A DNA stretch of 40,790 nt, taken from NCBI GenBank assembly GCA_025350625.1, contig JANXXL010000216.1, positions 1 through 40,790 on the forward strand. The letters run 5' to 3'. Position numbers and translations under genes: made by a program. Positions 18,561 to 26,771 of the stretch are shown in pieces (within the stretch, counting starts at the first letter, position 1; each line of letters begins with the position of its first letter). The stretch is from Bryobacterales bacterium. GTDB lineage: Bacteria; Acidobacteriota; Terriglobia; Bryobacterales; Bryobacteraceae. The notes beneath the pieces were generated by a model. The model was not told the origin of the DNA. It worked only from the letters and a program-made list of their open reading frames with translations, and made no database searches.

Positions 18561-19770
18561 AGCCGGCGGACCAGCGGCGCGGCGCAATAGCCGTAAGAAA
18601 ATAACCCGCCGTCAAACTCGAGAGCCACAGAACCGGCACCCGGTAGCGCACCGCCGACACGACCACGTAGTACGGCAGCGGATAGATCAACAGAATCGTT
18701 CCCAAGAAAACCACGGCCGGCGCCCTGCGCTGCAGCAGGATGTAGAAACCGGGCAGCGACAGGAGGGTAATGATCCAAATCACGTAGGCCGCATATCGCG
18801 GCGAGTTCGGGACGGGAAACCAGAATTGAATCATTCTCGCCAGCGTCAACTGTAAAAAGCGGCTGGAATGCGACCGGATCCAAGTCATCGCCGCCGCTCT
18901 CTTGAGGCGGTCGTAGGCCGGCTCCCCCAAATTTTTCAAAAGACCGGCCTCGGCTACACTTGACTCGGGATGTGTGGCCTGGTAACAGCCGCTTGCCAGC
19001 TCCTGATAGACGCTGGGTTCGGCGCAATCGTTATTGGACGTGTAAAGCGTCATTCCGAAATTCGTCCGCGTTACGAATTCGCCCCAGATCCCGTAATTCC
19101 GCAGCAGCCAGGGAAGATTTACCAGCAGGGCGGCGAGCAGCAGGGGCAAGATGAATCGCAACATTGCGGGCGGCCGCGTATGCCGGCCCCAGAAAAGGTA
19201 AGCCATCCACGGCAGTGCAACCAGCAAGACCACCTGGCTCAAGAGGAAAAGGATTCCCAGGGCGACTCCCGTAAGTGTGCCGTGCCAGACGCTATATTCA
19301 CGGGCGCGGGCCAAATGCAGGGTGAGGAGGCAAAATCCAATCAGCCCAAGTTGGGTATAGTTTGCGTCCCAAGAAGGTATTAATTGGGATGCCGCTATGG
19401 CAAGTACGCCGCCCGCGATGCCGGGCGCGGGCGTTCCCCACAGCGCGGCGGAGAGTGCCGGCAGCAACGCCGCGGCCAAAGCATTCACAATAATATCGGT
19501 TATCAAAACTGCGGCCACGATCATCACGGGCTTCTGAAAAAGAAATGTGTAGAGCGCGAGAAACAACGGATAGAGCGGCGGATTGGTCGCGGTAGGCCCG
19601 GTGTTCATAGACCGGAACGAATTGCCGATTACGCCGTTTTCCACCAAATTCCGCGCTTCCATCGCCATTTCGTTGCCAGGACCCAGGCTTAAGCCGGCGG
19701 GGTGGGATAGCTGGTAGAACCCCGGTGCGAGACCTAGCGCGAAAAGCATAAGAAACCATTTATGTTTCAT
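18508..19770 (-). CDS. Membrane glycosyltransferase, GT-C fold (ArnT/PMT-like)
   Basis: Polytopic membrane protein of 420 aa with about 10-11 hydrophobic segments, of the dolichyl-phosphate-mannose or lipid-linked-sugar transferase type. The first extracytoplasmic loop after the N-terminal helix contains acidic residues (GPGNEMAMEARNLVENG) where GT-C enzymes keep their catalytic Asp/Glu, followed by TGPTATNPPLYPLFLALY, a typical family stretch. A soluble insertion with Cys and His (about 225-270) lies between helices. Donor and acceptor are unknown. The C-terminus overlaps the end of the convergent DHS-like gene. Confidence 0.82.
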   Translation of the reverse strand: MKHKWFLMLFALGLAPGFYQLSHPAGLSLGPGNEMAMEARNLVENGVIGNSFRSMNTGPTATNPPLYPLFLALYTFLFQKPVMIVAAVLITDIIVNALAAALLPALSAALWGTPAPGIAGGVLAIAASQLIPSWDANYTQLGLIGFCLLTLHLARAREYSVWHGTLTGVALGILFLLSQVVLLVALPWMAYLFWGRHTRPPAMLRFILPLLLAALLVNLPWLLRNYGIWGEFVTRTNFGMTLYTSNNDCAEPSVYQELASGCYQATHPESSVAEAGLLKNLGEPAYDRLKRAAAMTWIRSHSSRFLQLTLARMIQFWFPVPNSPRYAAYVIWIITLLSLPGFYILLQRRAPAVVFLGTILLIYPLPYYVVVSAVRYRVPVLWLSSLTAGYFLTAIAPRRWSAGFNAPPAGIAGSRVTNPY

Positions 19771-19879
19771 GCGTGCCAGTTCAAATCGATGCTAACACAG
19801 CGCCGGAATACCGGGGTTTCGGGTTGGATGCAGATCTTCGATGTCGGGGTTCAGAGGCCGCGCGGCAGGTTCGAGTGGG

Positions 19880-20173
19880 TTAGACTGCGCCGACGCCGCC
19901 CGCGATCAGAGCCACCAGGTTCCAGGCCACTACGATCGCAAACAGGATGTTGATGCGCGTCAAAAGGCGCTCGCGTCCGCAGCGCCAGCAGTAAATTCCC
20001 AGGCCTAACGCCATCATCTTCACGGCCAGGAGGCCTCCCAACGGGTGAGATGAAGATTGGAGAGCGAAGCGCACCACCGGATTGGCCTCCCGGATTCCGT
20101 GCAGCATGAAGGCCACCGTGGTCAGAAGATCCAACATCTGCAGGTAGGAATACTGGAGTAGTAGTTGATTCAC
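19880..20173 (-). CDS. Small membrane protein, DUF5658-like
   Basis: Membrane protein of 97 aa with about three hydrophobic segments. The N-terminal pattern YLQMLDLLTTVAFMLHGIREANPVVRF matches the DUF5658 signature (LDxxTT, G..E.NP..R). Function is unknown. It lies 109 bases upstream of, and in the same direction as, the glycosyltransferase gene, so the two could share a transcript. Confidence 0.75.
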   Translation of the reverse strand: MNQLLLQYSYLQMLDLLTTVAFMLHGIREANPVVRFALQSSSHPLGGLLAVKMMALGLGIYCWRCGRERLLTRINILFAIVVAWNLVALIAGGVGAV

Positions 20174-20308
20174 GCTAAGTCCTCGGTCATAAACTGTATC
20201 GAGTCTAGAGTGAACCTCTTAGCTAGTAAATAGTACTTTTGCTTCAACTCCTTGTACTAAGACGAAATTATCCTATGGGAATCAAAGGTTTCCGTCGATG
20301 GTACTCTT

Positions 20309-21196
20309 GTGCCAGGTCTTGATTCCGCGGGCGACTCGTATCTGGGCGTCCGCCTCGACGCGCTGCGGAAAACGCAGAATTCCGATGGAGGCTGGGGGTA
20401 TTTTCAAGGGAAAGCCTCTTGGCTGGAGCCTACCGCTTACGCCACTATGGCGCTCGCCGGCGATTCTGCTGCGGATCGCGCCTGGAAATTGCTGTCAACC
20501 TGGCAATTGCCCGATGGGAGTTGGAAGCCTTCGGCGGAGGTTAGCGTTTCCAACTGGGGAACGTCGCTTTGCGCTTCACTCGCAATCGCCCGCAAGGAGT
20601 GGGGTTCGCCTTTGCAGAACGGGGTGAATTGGCTGGTGGGTACGACTGGGGTGGAATCCGGCTGGTTCAATATTGTTGCGGCCCGCATTGGATTGGTAAC
20701 GCAGGAACGCGATATAGCCCTGAAGGCGTGGCCTTGGAAGCCGGGGAATTCGGGATGGGTGGAACCGACGGCGCACGCTCTGGTGGCGCTGAAGCAGGCG
20801 TCGTCCAAGCTCGCGAGCCGGGAGTTGCAAGGCCGCGTCAGAATGGGTGAGGCGCAGTTGATGGATGTGCGGTCGCGCGATGGCGGATGGAACTATGGTA
20901 GTCCCGCGGCGCTGGGGGTCGATTTGCCGTCTTACCCGGAAACCACGGCGCTCGCCTTGGTCGGGCTGCAAGGGCGCAGCGATTTGGGCAAGGCTTTTGA
21001 CTTGGGGCTGCGGCTGATCGGCGAGACTCCATCGCCTTTGGCGCGCGCGTGGCTGACGATCGCGATGCGGCTGCACGGGGTGACGCCTCCGGAGCTTACT
21101 GGCGATCCGTCGGCCGACCTGATGATTACCGCGCTCGAGGCGCTGGCCGCGCCGGAGGGTAATTATAAATTCATGCAAACTGGAGCGGCCGCGTGA
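20309..21196 (+). CDS. Terpenoid-cyclase-fold protein (squalene cyclase-like repeats)
   Basis: Protein of 295 aa built of alpha/alpha-toroid repeats like those of squalene-hopene cyclase and prenyltransferase beta subunits. QW-like motifs are visible: LRKTQNSDGGWGYF (about 19-32), WQLPDGSWKPS and RSRDGGWNYGSP. It is about half the length of a true hopene cyclase and has no DXDD catalytic motif, so a full cyclase reaction is unlikely. The start is uncertain: GTG 20309 lacks a ribosome site and the frame is open only back to 20261, while ATG 20298, which has a good AAAGG spacing, is in another frame. It overlaps the DUF362 gene by 4 bases (GTGA), so the two proteins probably work together. Confidence 0.75.
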   Translation: MPGLDSAGDSYLGVRLDALRKTQNSDGGWGYFQGKASWLEPTAYATMALAGDSAADRAWKLLSTWQLPDGSWKPSAEVSVSNWGTSLCASLAIARKEWGSPLQNGVNWLVGTTGVESGWFNIVAARIGLVTQERDIALKAWPWKPGNSGWVEPTAHALVALKQASSKLASRELQGRVRMGEAQLMDVRSRDGGWNYGSPAALGVDLPSYPETTALALVGLQGRSDLGKAFDLGLRLIGETPSPLARAWLTIAMRLHGVTPPELTGDPSADLMITALEALAAPEGNYKFMQTGAAA

Positions 21197-22185
21197 CGAA
21201 TAACCGGAGAGAATTTCTGGCGATCGCCGGGGCCGCGAGTATCACGGGATACGCCGGTTACCGAGGGGGGCGCCAGATGCAACCTGAGGCAAAGTCCAAA
21301 CTCCCGCTGGCCGGGCAGACCTCCACGGTGGCCGTGGTGAAAGCGGCCTCCTATTCGGTCGATCTCGCGGACGCCATGATGCGCGGCATCCTGGAGTGCG
21401 ACCTGGACGTGGCGGGGAAACGCGTGCTTCTCAAACCCAACTTCGTGGAGTTCGATCCGAATACGTGTATCAATACGGATGTGGCTGTAGTAGCGACGGC
21501 GCTCGATGTGTTTCGGTCGCTGGGCGCGGCGGAAGTGAAAATCGGCGAGGGGCCTGGGCACCGGCGCGACACCTTTGCGATTGCCGAGCTTACGCGGTAC
21601 CGCTCGGAGATTCCGCAGTTTGACGATGTGTTTGTAGATCTGAACCGCGATGATGTGAGTGCGGTGAAGAGCTTTGCGGATCGCAAGGAATTTTACTTTC
21701 CGAACTCGGTGCTGGGCGCTGACTTGATTGTCTCGCTCGCCAAGATGAAGACTCATCATTGGGCGGGGGCGACGCTTTCGATGAAGAACTACTTCGGTTT
21801 GGTCCCGGGTTCCATTTACGGGTGGCCCAAGAACGAGCTGCACTATATCGGCATCAACGACTCGATCCTCGAACTGACGCGCATCTTCGGGCCCAAGAGT
21901 TTCGCGCTGGTGGATGGCATCGTGGGCATGGAAGGCAATGGCCCCATACAGGGCACTCCCAAGAATGCGGGAGTGCTGGTGATGGGCTCGGACCTCGCGG
22001 CTGTCGACGCTACCTGCTGCCGCATCATGGGCATCGATCCTTCGCGGGTCGAATACTTGCAGCGGGCGGCGGACCGGCTGGGTGTGATCGATGAGGCCCG
22101 CGTCGAACAGCGCGGGGAAAACCTTGCTGGCCTGCGCACCAACTTTCAATTGATCAAAGAATACAGCCAACTCCGGCTGGCGTGA
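21193..22185 (+). CDS. Tat-exported DUF362 domain protein
   Basis: Protein of 330 aa starting at GTG within the GTGA overlap. The N-terminus is a Tat signal (NRREFLAIAGAASITGYAG). The mature part is a DUF362 domain: VLLKPNFVEFDP, GEGPGHRRDTF, DLIVSLAKMKTHHWAGATLSMKNYFGLVPG, and NAGVLVMGSDLAAVDATCCRIMGID. DUF362 proteins are often fused to ferredoxin domains; here no Fe-S motif is present. Biochemical role is unknown. Translational coupling to the cyclase-fold gene suggests a shared extracytoplasmic or membrane-linked pathway. Confidence 0.87.
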   Translation: MTNNRREFLAIAGAASITGYAGYRGGRQMQPEAKSKLPLAGQTSTVAVVKAASYSVDLADAMMRGILECDLDVAGKRVLLKPNFVEFDPNTCINTDVAVVATALDVFRSLGAAEVKIGEGPGHRRDTFAIAELTRYRSEIPQFDDVFVDLNRDDVSAVKSFADRKEFYFPNSVLGADLIVSLAKMKTHHWAGATLSMKNYFGLVPGSIYGWPKNELHYIGINDSILELTRIFGPKSFALVDGIVGMEGNGPIQGTPKNAGVLVMGSDLAAVDATCCRIMGIDPSRVEYLQRAADRLGVIDEARVEQRGENLAGLRTNFQLIKEYSQLRLA

Positions 22186-22211
22186 CTTGTGAGCGCGCTG
22201 CGTTTGCGCCA

Positions 22212-22478
22212 TTATCTTACAGCGACATTCGGCTTTCGCTCCGCCGGAGGATCAATTGAGTCAGTCTCTTTGATTCGAATGGTAATTTCATCCCCGACTC
22301 GCAGGCCATGTGTAGACCAGTTGAGAAACTCATTGTTTTCAAGGCCGCCGACTCTCATTTCCATATGGTATTCGCCCTCTCTTGAAACTACATTAAGGGT
22401 GGTAGTAAGGACCCCGTCGGTACCAATACCCGCAGTGCATAGTTTGTTTCCGTTGAGATGAACGTCCATTCCGCGCAT
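22212..22478 (-). CDS. Small conserved hypothetical protein
   Basis: Protein of 88 aa. It begins MRGMDVHLNGNKLCTAGIG and continues DGVLTTTLN and GGLENNEFLNW to LRVGDEITIRI, a pattern I recall from small uncharacterised proteins of the form V.VNG..LCTAGIG.DGVL. The start at 22478 is chosen because AGGA lies 8 bases upstream (22487-22490 on the minus strand). The same frame continues far upstream to 23264, but that part is merely antisense to tpiA. It is divergent from tpiA (63 bp apart) and convergent with the DUF362 gene (26 bp apart). No membrane segment or signal peptide is seen. Function is unknown. Confidence 0.72.
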   Translation of the reverse strand: MRGMDVHLNGNKLCTAGIGTDGVLTTTLNVVSREGEYHMEMRVGGLENNEFLNWSTHGLRVGDEITIRIKETDSIDPPAERKPNVAVR

Positions 22479-22541
22479 AGAGACAATCCTATCAAGCTTG
22501 AACCCTAGAGGGCCTTTCCTCACTGTTATTCTGAACGTAAT

Positions 22542-23291
22542 ATGCGCAAGCGCGTTCTGGCCGGCAATTGGAAGATGTACAAGACGGCGGCAGAGACTTC
22601 CGCCTTCCTCGAAGCGTTCGCCCCTTTGGTTGCGAATGCGTCCCACGCGGAGATTGTGATCTGCCCGCCGTATGTAAATCTGCCGGCGGCGGTCGAAGCG
22701 GCGCGAGGCACGGCGATTGAAATCGGCGGGCAGGATCTGTTTTGGCTCCGCGAAGGGGCCTACACTGGCGAGGTCTCCGCGCCCATGCTGGCTGCGGTCG
22801 GGTGCCGCTGGGTCATCGTCGGACATAGTGAACGCCGCCAGTATTTTCATGAAACCGACGAAACTGTTCTGAAGAAGACGCGAGCGGCGCTCGAGGCGGG
22901 ACTCACGCCCATCGTTTGCGTAGGCGAGCGGTTGGAGGAACGCGAGGCGGGAGCTACCGAAAGTGTTTTGCGGATACAATGCGCTGGTGGTATCGCGGGG
23001 CTGACTCCCGAACAGTTTGCGCGCATTGTGATTGCCTACGAACCGGTGTGGGCTATCGGCACCGGAAAAACCGCCACGCCCGAAATGGCTGCCCATGCCC
23101 ATGGGGTTTTGCGCGCGGAAATGGCAAGTTGCTTTGGAGCTGCTGCGGCCGACTCCTGCAGGATTCTCTACGGAGGCAGCGTCAAGCCGGACAATGTCAA
23201 GGGACTGATGGAGCAGGAAGAGATCGACGGGGCACTGGTGGGCGGCGCGAGCCTCGATCCTCAATCCTTCGCGGCGATTGTCACCTATTAA
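22542..23291 (+). CDS. tpiA: Triosephosphate isomerase
   Basis: Glycolytic enzyme interconverting dihydroxyacetone phosphate and glyceraldehyde 3-phosphate, cytoplasmic, 249 aa, which is the normal length. Active-site residues are all present: Asn9 and Lys11 (GNWKM), His95 (VGHSERR), Glu167 (AYEPVWAIGTGKTA, with the flexible loop), and the phosphate-binding GGSVKPDN. No other glycolytic gene is near. It ends one base before the stop of the convergent secreted hypothetical gene. Confidence 0.97.
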   Translation: MRKRVLAGNWKMYKTAAETSAFLEAFAPLVANASHAEIVICPPYVNLPAAVEAARGTAIEIGGQDLFWLREGAYTGEVSAPMLAAVGCRWVIVGHSERRQYFHETDETVLKKTRAALEAGLTPIVCVGERLEEREAGATESVLRIQCAGGIAGLTPEQFARIVIAYEPVWAIGTGKTATPEMAAHAHGVLRAEMASCFGAAAADSCRILYGGSVKPDNVKGLMEQEEIDGALVGGASLDPQSFAAIVTY

Positions 23292-23894
23292 TTACTGGCG
23301 CTGCAGGGGGACTTCGTAATAGAAATAATCTTGCCCGGTGCTGGCGTCCTGGATACCAGTGAGATACAGGCGCGAACCGGGCTCGTGGTCGGCATTGAAA
23401 TAGAAAAAGCCGAACACCCGTTCGCCGATGGGCAGCAGCTTGGCAGCGAACGCGCGGCCCTCGATCTCGAAAACATTGAGTGGGCCTTTTTTCACGCGAG
23501 TTGGAAAAGGCAGGGGCAGCGGGGTGTTTCCGCTGATTTTTGGCGGCTTGATCACTCCACCTAAGTGCTGCACCTCGTCGGGCGAAAGCGCGTTCACATG
23601 CTTGTTGTCGGCGGTGACGAACTCGGCTTTCAAGCCCAGGCGCAGCGCCTTGCCGGTTTCGTTCTCTAGAATCACGAGCACGGGAAGCACTCCGTACTTG
23701 TTAGGATTCAGTTTTCCGAAAGCGGTGGCGGTTTCGGCGTCGGTCAAATAGGGCACGGCGGCAATGGTGATTTTATCCAGGGTTTGATGGGACGCGTAGG
23801 AGGACGCGGGGCCTGGGTTAAAGCGCGGTTTGTCCTTGTCGGCGGCTGCGAGCGTCGCTATACTCAAAAGAACGATTACCGTCACGCGTTTCAT
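23292..23894 (-). CDS. Secreted hypothetical protein
   Basis: Predicted periplasmic protein of 200 aa with a signal peptide (MKRVTVIVLLSIATLAAA). The mature part is beta-rich, with a stretch YGVLPVLVILENETGKALRL followed by LSPDEVQHLGG, consistent with an immunoglobulin-like or DUF4352-like domain; I cannot assign a family with certainty. ATG at 23894 is backed by AGGA five bases upstream. Its 5' 65 bases lie antisense to the start of the waaA-lpxK frame. Confidence 0.8.
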   Translation of the reverse strand: MKRVTVIVLLSIATLAAADKDKPRFNPGPASSYASHQTLDKITIAAVPYLTDAETATAFGKLNPNKYGVLPVLVILENETGKALRLGLKAEFVTADNKHVNALSPDEVQHLGGVIKPPKISGNTPLPLPFPTRVKKGPLNVFEIEGRAFAAKLLPIGERVFGFFYFNADHEPGSRLYLTGIQDASTGQDYFYYEVPLQRQ

Positions 23895-26220
23895 ATATTT
23901 CCTATACCAGCTTCTGCAGATCGCCCTCTCGCCCGCAGTCGCCCTCTATCTACTTTACCGGGGATTGCGCGACCGCAGGTACTTCGCGCACATGAGCGAA
24001 CGGCTGGGGCTGCTGTCGGACTCCTTACAAACGACGGGCAGCGGAGCCATCTGGTTTCACGCGGTTTCGGTTGGCGAAGTGCTTTCGATCGTCGAACTGC
24101 TGCGGAGGTTGCGCGCTGAGCGGCCTTCGGTGCAATTGTTCGTCTCAACCACTACGCTGGCGGGGCGTGCCACGGCTGTTTTAAAGCTCAAGGGTATCGC
24201 CAGTGGCGTGTTTTTTGCGCCGTTGGATTACCGGTCCGTCGTGCGCCGCGTGCTGCGGCAGCTTCGGCCGTCGTTGGTGGTGGTGCTTGAGACCGAGATC
24301 TGGCCCAACTTGTACCGCGAGATAAAACGGTCGGGGGCGTCGCTGCTGGTGATGAACGGGCGGATTTCGGATCGCGCGCTGCCGCGCTATCGGCGCTGGA
24401 GTTGGTTTTTCAAGCATGTGCTCGCGCAGCCGGATGCGATTCTGGCGCAGACTGAAGAAGACGCCCGGCGCTTTGTGATGGCGGGCGCACCGCGGGAGCG
24501 CACCAAAGCCGCTGGCAATCTGAAGTACGATTTCAAGCCGCCCGAATCCGGAATTGCACGAGACATTGCGAGTTTTTTAAGCGAGGTCAATCCCCAAAAG
24601 GTCTGGATCGCGGCCAGCACCATGCCCCCTGCCGGTGCGGGCGATGTGGACGAAGACGACGCGGTGATTGAAGTGTTTCGAGAGATTTCCGCAACCAACC
24701 CGGGATTGCTGTTAATCCTGGCGCCGCGTAAGCCCGAGCGGTTCGATGTCGTCGCCGAAAAACTCGCTCGGGCCGGCGTGGCTTTCGCGCGGCGCACCAT
24801 GCTCGCCCCGGTATCGCTGCCGGGCGTTCTCCTGCTGGACACCATTGGCGAACTCGCGGCGCTGTTCGCGAAAGCCGACGTAGTCTTCATGGGCGGAACA
24901 CTCGCGATGCGCGGCGGGCACAATATCCTGGAACCGGCATATTTCGGCAAGCCTGTCATCGTGGGACCGAACATGCAAAACTTTGCGGCCATCGCGGATG
25001 AGTTCCATCGCGATAAGGCGCTGGTTCCGATTGAGCGGCCTGCTGAGCTTGGACCAGCCGTGACCCGACTTCTGGCGGAGGGCTCGGCTTTCGGGGTGCG
25101 CGCGCGCGCCTTGGCCCAGACCAAGCGGGGTGTGACCGAGCGCATCGCGGGCGAAATCTGGGAAGCTTTTTCCGCGGGAGTTCCGAGTCCGCCGCGCAAG
25201 CTCTCCGCCAGCATGGTTTTCATACCGCTCTCATGGATCTGGCGCGCCGGTCATCGGATTAACGTGGCGTTGAGCGATGCGACGCAGAATACCCTGAAAA
25301 CTCCGGTGATCAGCGTGGGCGGTCTCACTATGGGAGGGGTTGGAAAATCTCCGATGGTGGCGCATCTCGCGGCGCACCTGCGGGAAACGGGGCATAATCC
25401 TGCGATCCTCACGCGGGGTTACAAACGTAAATCGGCGGAACCTGTCGTCCTGGTGCCGCGCGGCGGGAAAGCCAGCGTGATTTTGACGGGCGACGAGGCC
25501 CAGATGTTTGTACGGGCGGGGGAAGCTCACATAGGCATCGGCGGCAATCGTTACAAGGTCGGCTGCGAAATGGAACAGCGTTTCGCGCCGGGCGTGATGC
25601 TGCTCGACGACGGTTTTCAGCATCGCCGCCTCGCGCGCCAGCACGACATCGTGTTGATTGACGCGCTCGATCCCTTCGGCGGCGGCGTGTTTCCTCTGGG
25701 GCGCAGTCGCGAACCCGCTAAGGGACTGGGCCGGGCCACTGTTATCGTCGTCACGCGAGCCGAGCCCGGCCAACATAACACCGGCCTGGAGCGCCAACTG
25801 CGGCAGTTCAATCAAACAGCGCCTATTTTTCGCTGCCGGGCGGTGCCGCGCGCCTGGGTGGATGTAAACTCTACCCTCAGCCTGCCGGTCGCGGCGGCGC
25901 CTTTCAAAAAAGTGGCGGCGTTCTGCGGCCTGGCGAATCCACGTTCGTTTTGGAGTACGCTCGAAGAACTGAAATTGGATCTGGTGTTTCACTGGGCGTT
26001 CGACGATCATCATTCCTATAACCCCGTCGAACTGCAGCGCCTGCTGGCTCAGGCCCAGACCTGCGGCGCGGAGGCATTAGTGACCACCGAGAAAGACGCA
26101 CTGAATCTTTGCGATGGGGCAACCGAAATCGTGTCTCCTCTGAAGCTGTATTGGTTGAAGATCGGGATCGAAATCGAAAATGAAGAAGAATTGTGGGCGC
26201 AGATCGGGCTGCCTGCATGA
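23830..26220 (+). CDS. WaaA-LpxK fusion: Kdo transferase and lipid A 4'-kinase
   Basis: A single uninterrupted frame of up to 796 aa carries two enzymes of lipid A/Kdo assembly. Residues about 20-460 are a complete Kdo transferase (WaaA/KdtA): a membrane-anchoring N-terminus FIYFLYQLLQIALSP, WFHAVSVGEV with the conserved Glu, VLETEIWPNL, NGRISDRALPRYRRW, and GGHNILEPAYFGKPVIVGP. Residues about 462-796 are a complete LpxK: Walker A GGLTMGGVGKSP (about 497-508), ILTRGYKRKS, GDEAQMF, and LLDDGFQHRRLARQHDIVLID. LpxK phosphorylates the tetraacyl disaccharide 4' position, after which WaaA adds Kdo. The start is unclear: TTG 23830 or 23836 are the only standard in-frame starts before 23963 and have no good ribosome site, although the family N-terminus begins near 23890. 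It overlaps nadD by 4 bases. Confidence 0.92.
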   Translation: MSLSAAASVAILKRTITVTRFIYFLYQLLQIALSPAVALYLLYRGLRDRRYFAHMSERLGLLSDSLQTTGSGAIWFHAVSVGEVLSIVELLRRLRAERPSVQLFVSTTTLAGRATAVLKLKGIASGVFFAPLDYRSVVRRVLRQLRPSLVVVLETEIWPNLYREIKRSGASLLVMNGRISDRALPRYRRWSWFFKHVLAQPDAILAQTEEDARRFVMAGAPRERTKAAGNLKYDFKPPESGIARDIASFLSEVNPQKVWIAASTMPPAGAGDVDEDDAVIEVFREISATNPGLLLILAPRKPERFDVVAEKLARAGVAFARRTMLAPVSLPGVLLLDTIGELAALFAKADVVFMGGTLAMRGGHNILEPAYFGKPVIVGPNMQNFAAIADEFHRDKALVPIERPAELGPAVTRLLAEGSAFGVRARALAQTKRGVTERIAGEIWEAFSAGVPSPPRKLSASMVFIPLSWIWRAGHRINVALSDATQNTLKTPVISVGGLTMGGVGKSPMVAHLAAHLRETGHNPAILTRGYKRKSAEPVVLVPRGGKASVILTGDEAQMFVRAGEAHIGIGGNRYKVGCEMEQRFAPGVMLLDDGFQHRRLARQHDIVLIDALDPFGGGVFPLGRSREPAKGLGRATVIVVTRAEPGQHNTGLERQLRQFNQTAPIFRCRAVPRAWVDVNSTLSLPVAAAPFKKVAAFCGLANPRSFWSTLEELKLDLVFHWAFDDHHSYNPVELQRLLAQAQTCGAEALVTTEKDALNLCDGATEIVSPLKLYWLKIGIEIENEEELWAQIGLPA

Positions 26221-26771
26221 GGACCGCTATTTTCGGGGGCACTTTCGATCCGATTCATTCGGCACACCTCGAAATGGCGCGCCGGGCGGCGGATCAGTTT
26301 CAGCTCGATCGCGTGCTCTTTATTCCGGCGGGTAATCCGCCGCATAAGCACGTCGACACTCCCTTCGAGCACCGCTACCGCATGGTGGAGCTGGCATGCG
26401 CGGCCGACCCGCGTTTCGTTGCATCGCGGCTCGAAGAGGGGGAGCGGAAGAGTTTCTCGATTCACACCATTCACCGCGTGAAGGCCGATGATGGCGAGGT
26501 ATTTTTCATCATCGGCGCGGACGCATTCGCCGAAATCCAAACCTGGCACCGCTGGGAGGAGGTGATCAGTGCGGTGACGTTCATCGTGGTTGCGCGGCCG
26601 GGGCACCAGATCGCCGGTCCACCGGGCGCGCGTGTCGAACGCCTGGAAACTGTAGAACTGCCGGTTTCCTCTTCGGAGATTCGCGATGCGCTGGCACGGG
26701 GAGAAACGCCGGCGGATTTGCCGGAGCCCGTTGCCGCTTATATTCGGGCGAATCGTCTTTACGGAACTTAG
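26217..26771 (+). CDS. nadD: Nicotinate-nucleotide adenylyltransferase
   Basis: NAD biosynthesis enzyme converting nicotinate mononucleotide plus ATP to nicotinate adenine dinucleotide, 184 aa. The start at 26217 (ATGA overlap with the fusion gene) places the nucleotidyltransferase motif at the N-terminus: GGTFDPIHSAH (7-17), with HSAH in place of the common HxGH. FIPAGNPPHKH and the C-terminal PVSSSEIRDAL are also typical. The frame extends 24 bases upstream, but the overlap start fits the family better. Its stop overlaps the convergent polyprenyl synthase stop by 4 bases. Confidence 0.94.
   Translation: MRTAIFGGTFDPIHSAHLEMARRAADQFQLDRVLFIPAGNPPHKHVDTPFEHRYRMVELACAADPRFVASRLEEGERKSFSIHTIHRVKADDGEVFFIIGADAFAEIQTWHRWEEVISAVTFIVVARPGHQIAGPPGARVERLETVELPVSSSEIRDALARGETPADLPEPVAAYIRANRLYGT

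Noticed and set aside
21163..22212. Minus-strand open frame of 349 codons opposite the DUF362 gene
   Set aside because: Arg/His-rich mirror composition; the opposite strand carries clear DUF362 motifs and a Tat signal.
22498..22526. TTGAAC as a -35 for tpiA
   Set aside because: At 16-18 bases spacing there is no acceptable -10.
22479..23264. Upstream extension of the small minus-strand gene across tpiA
   Set aside because: It is antisense to tpiA, and a good ribosome site marks the start at 22478.
24387..25223. Minus-strand open frame of 278 codons opposite waaA
   Set aside because: Ser/Arg/Ala-rich mirror frame with no motifs; the plus strand is clearly WaaA.
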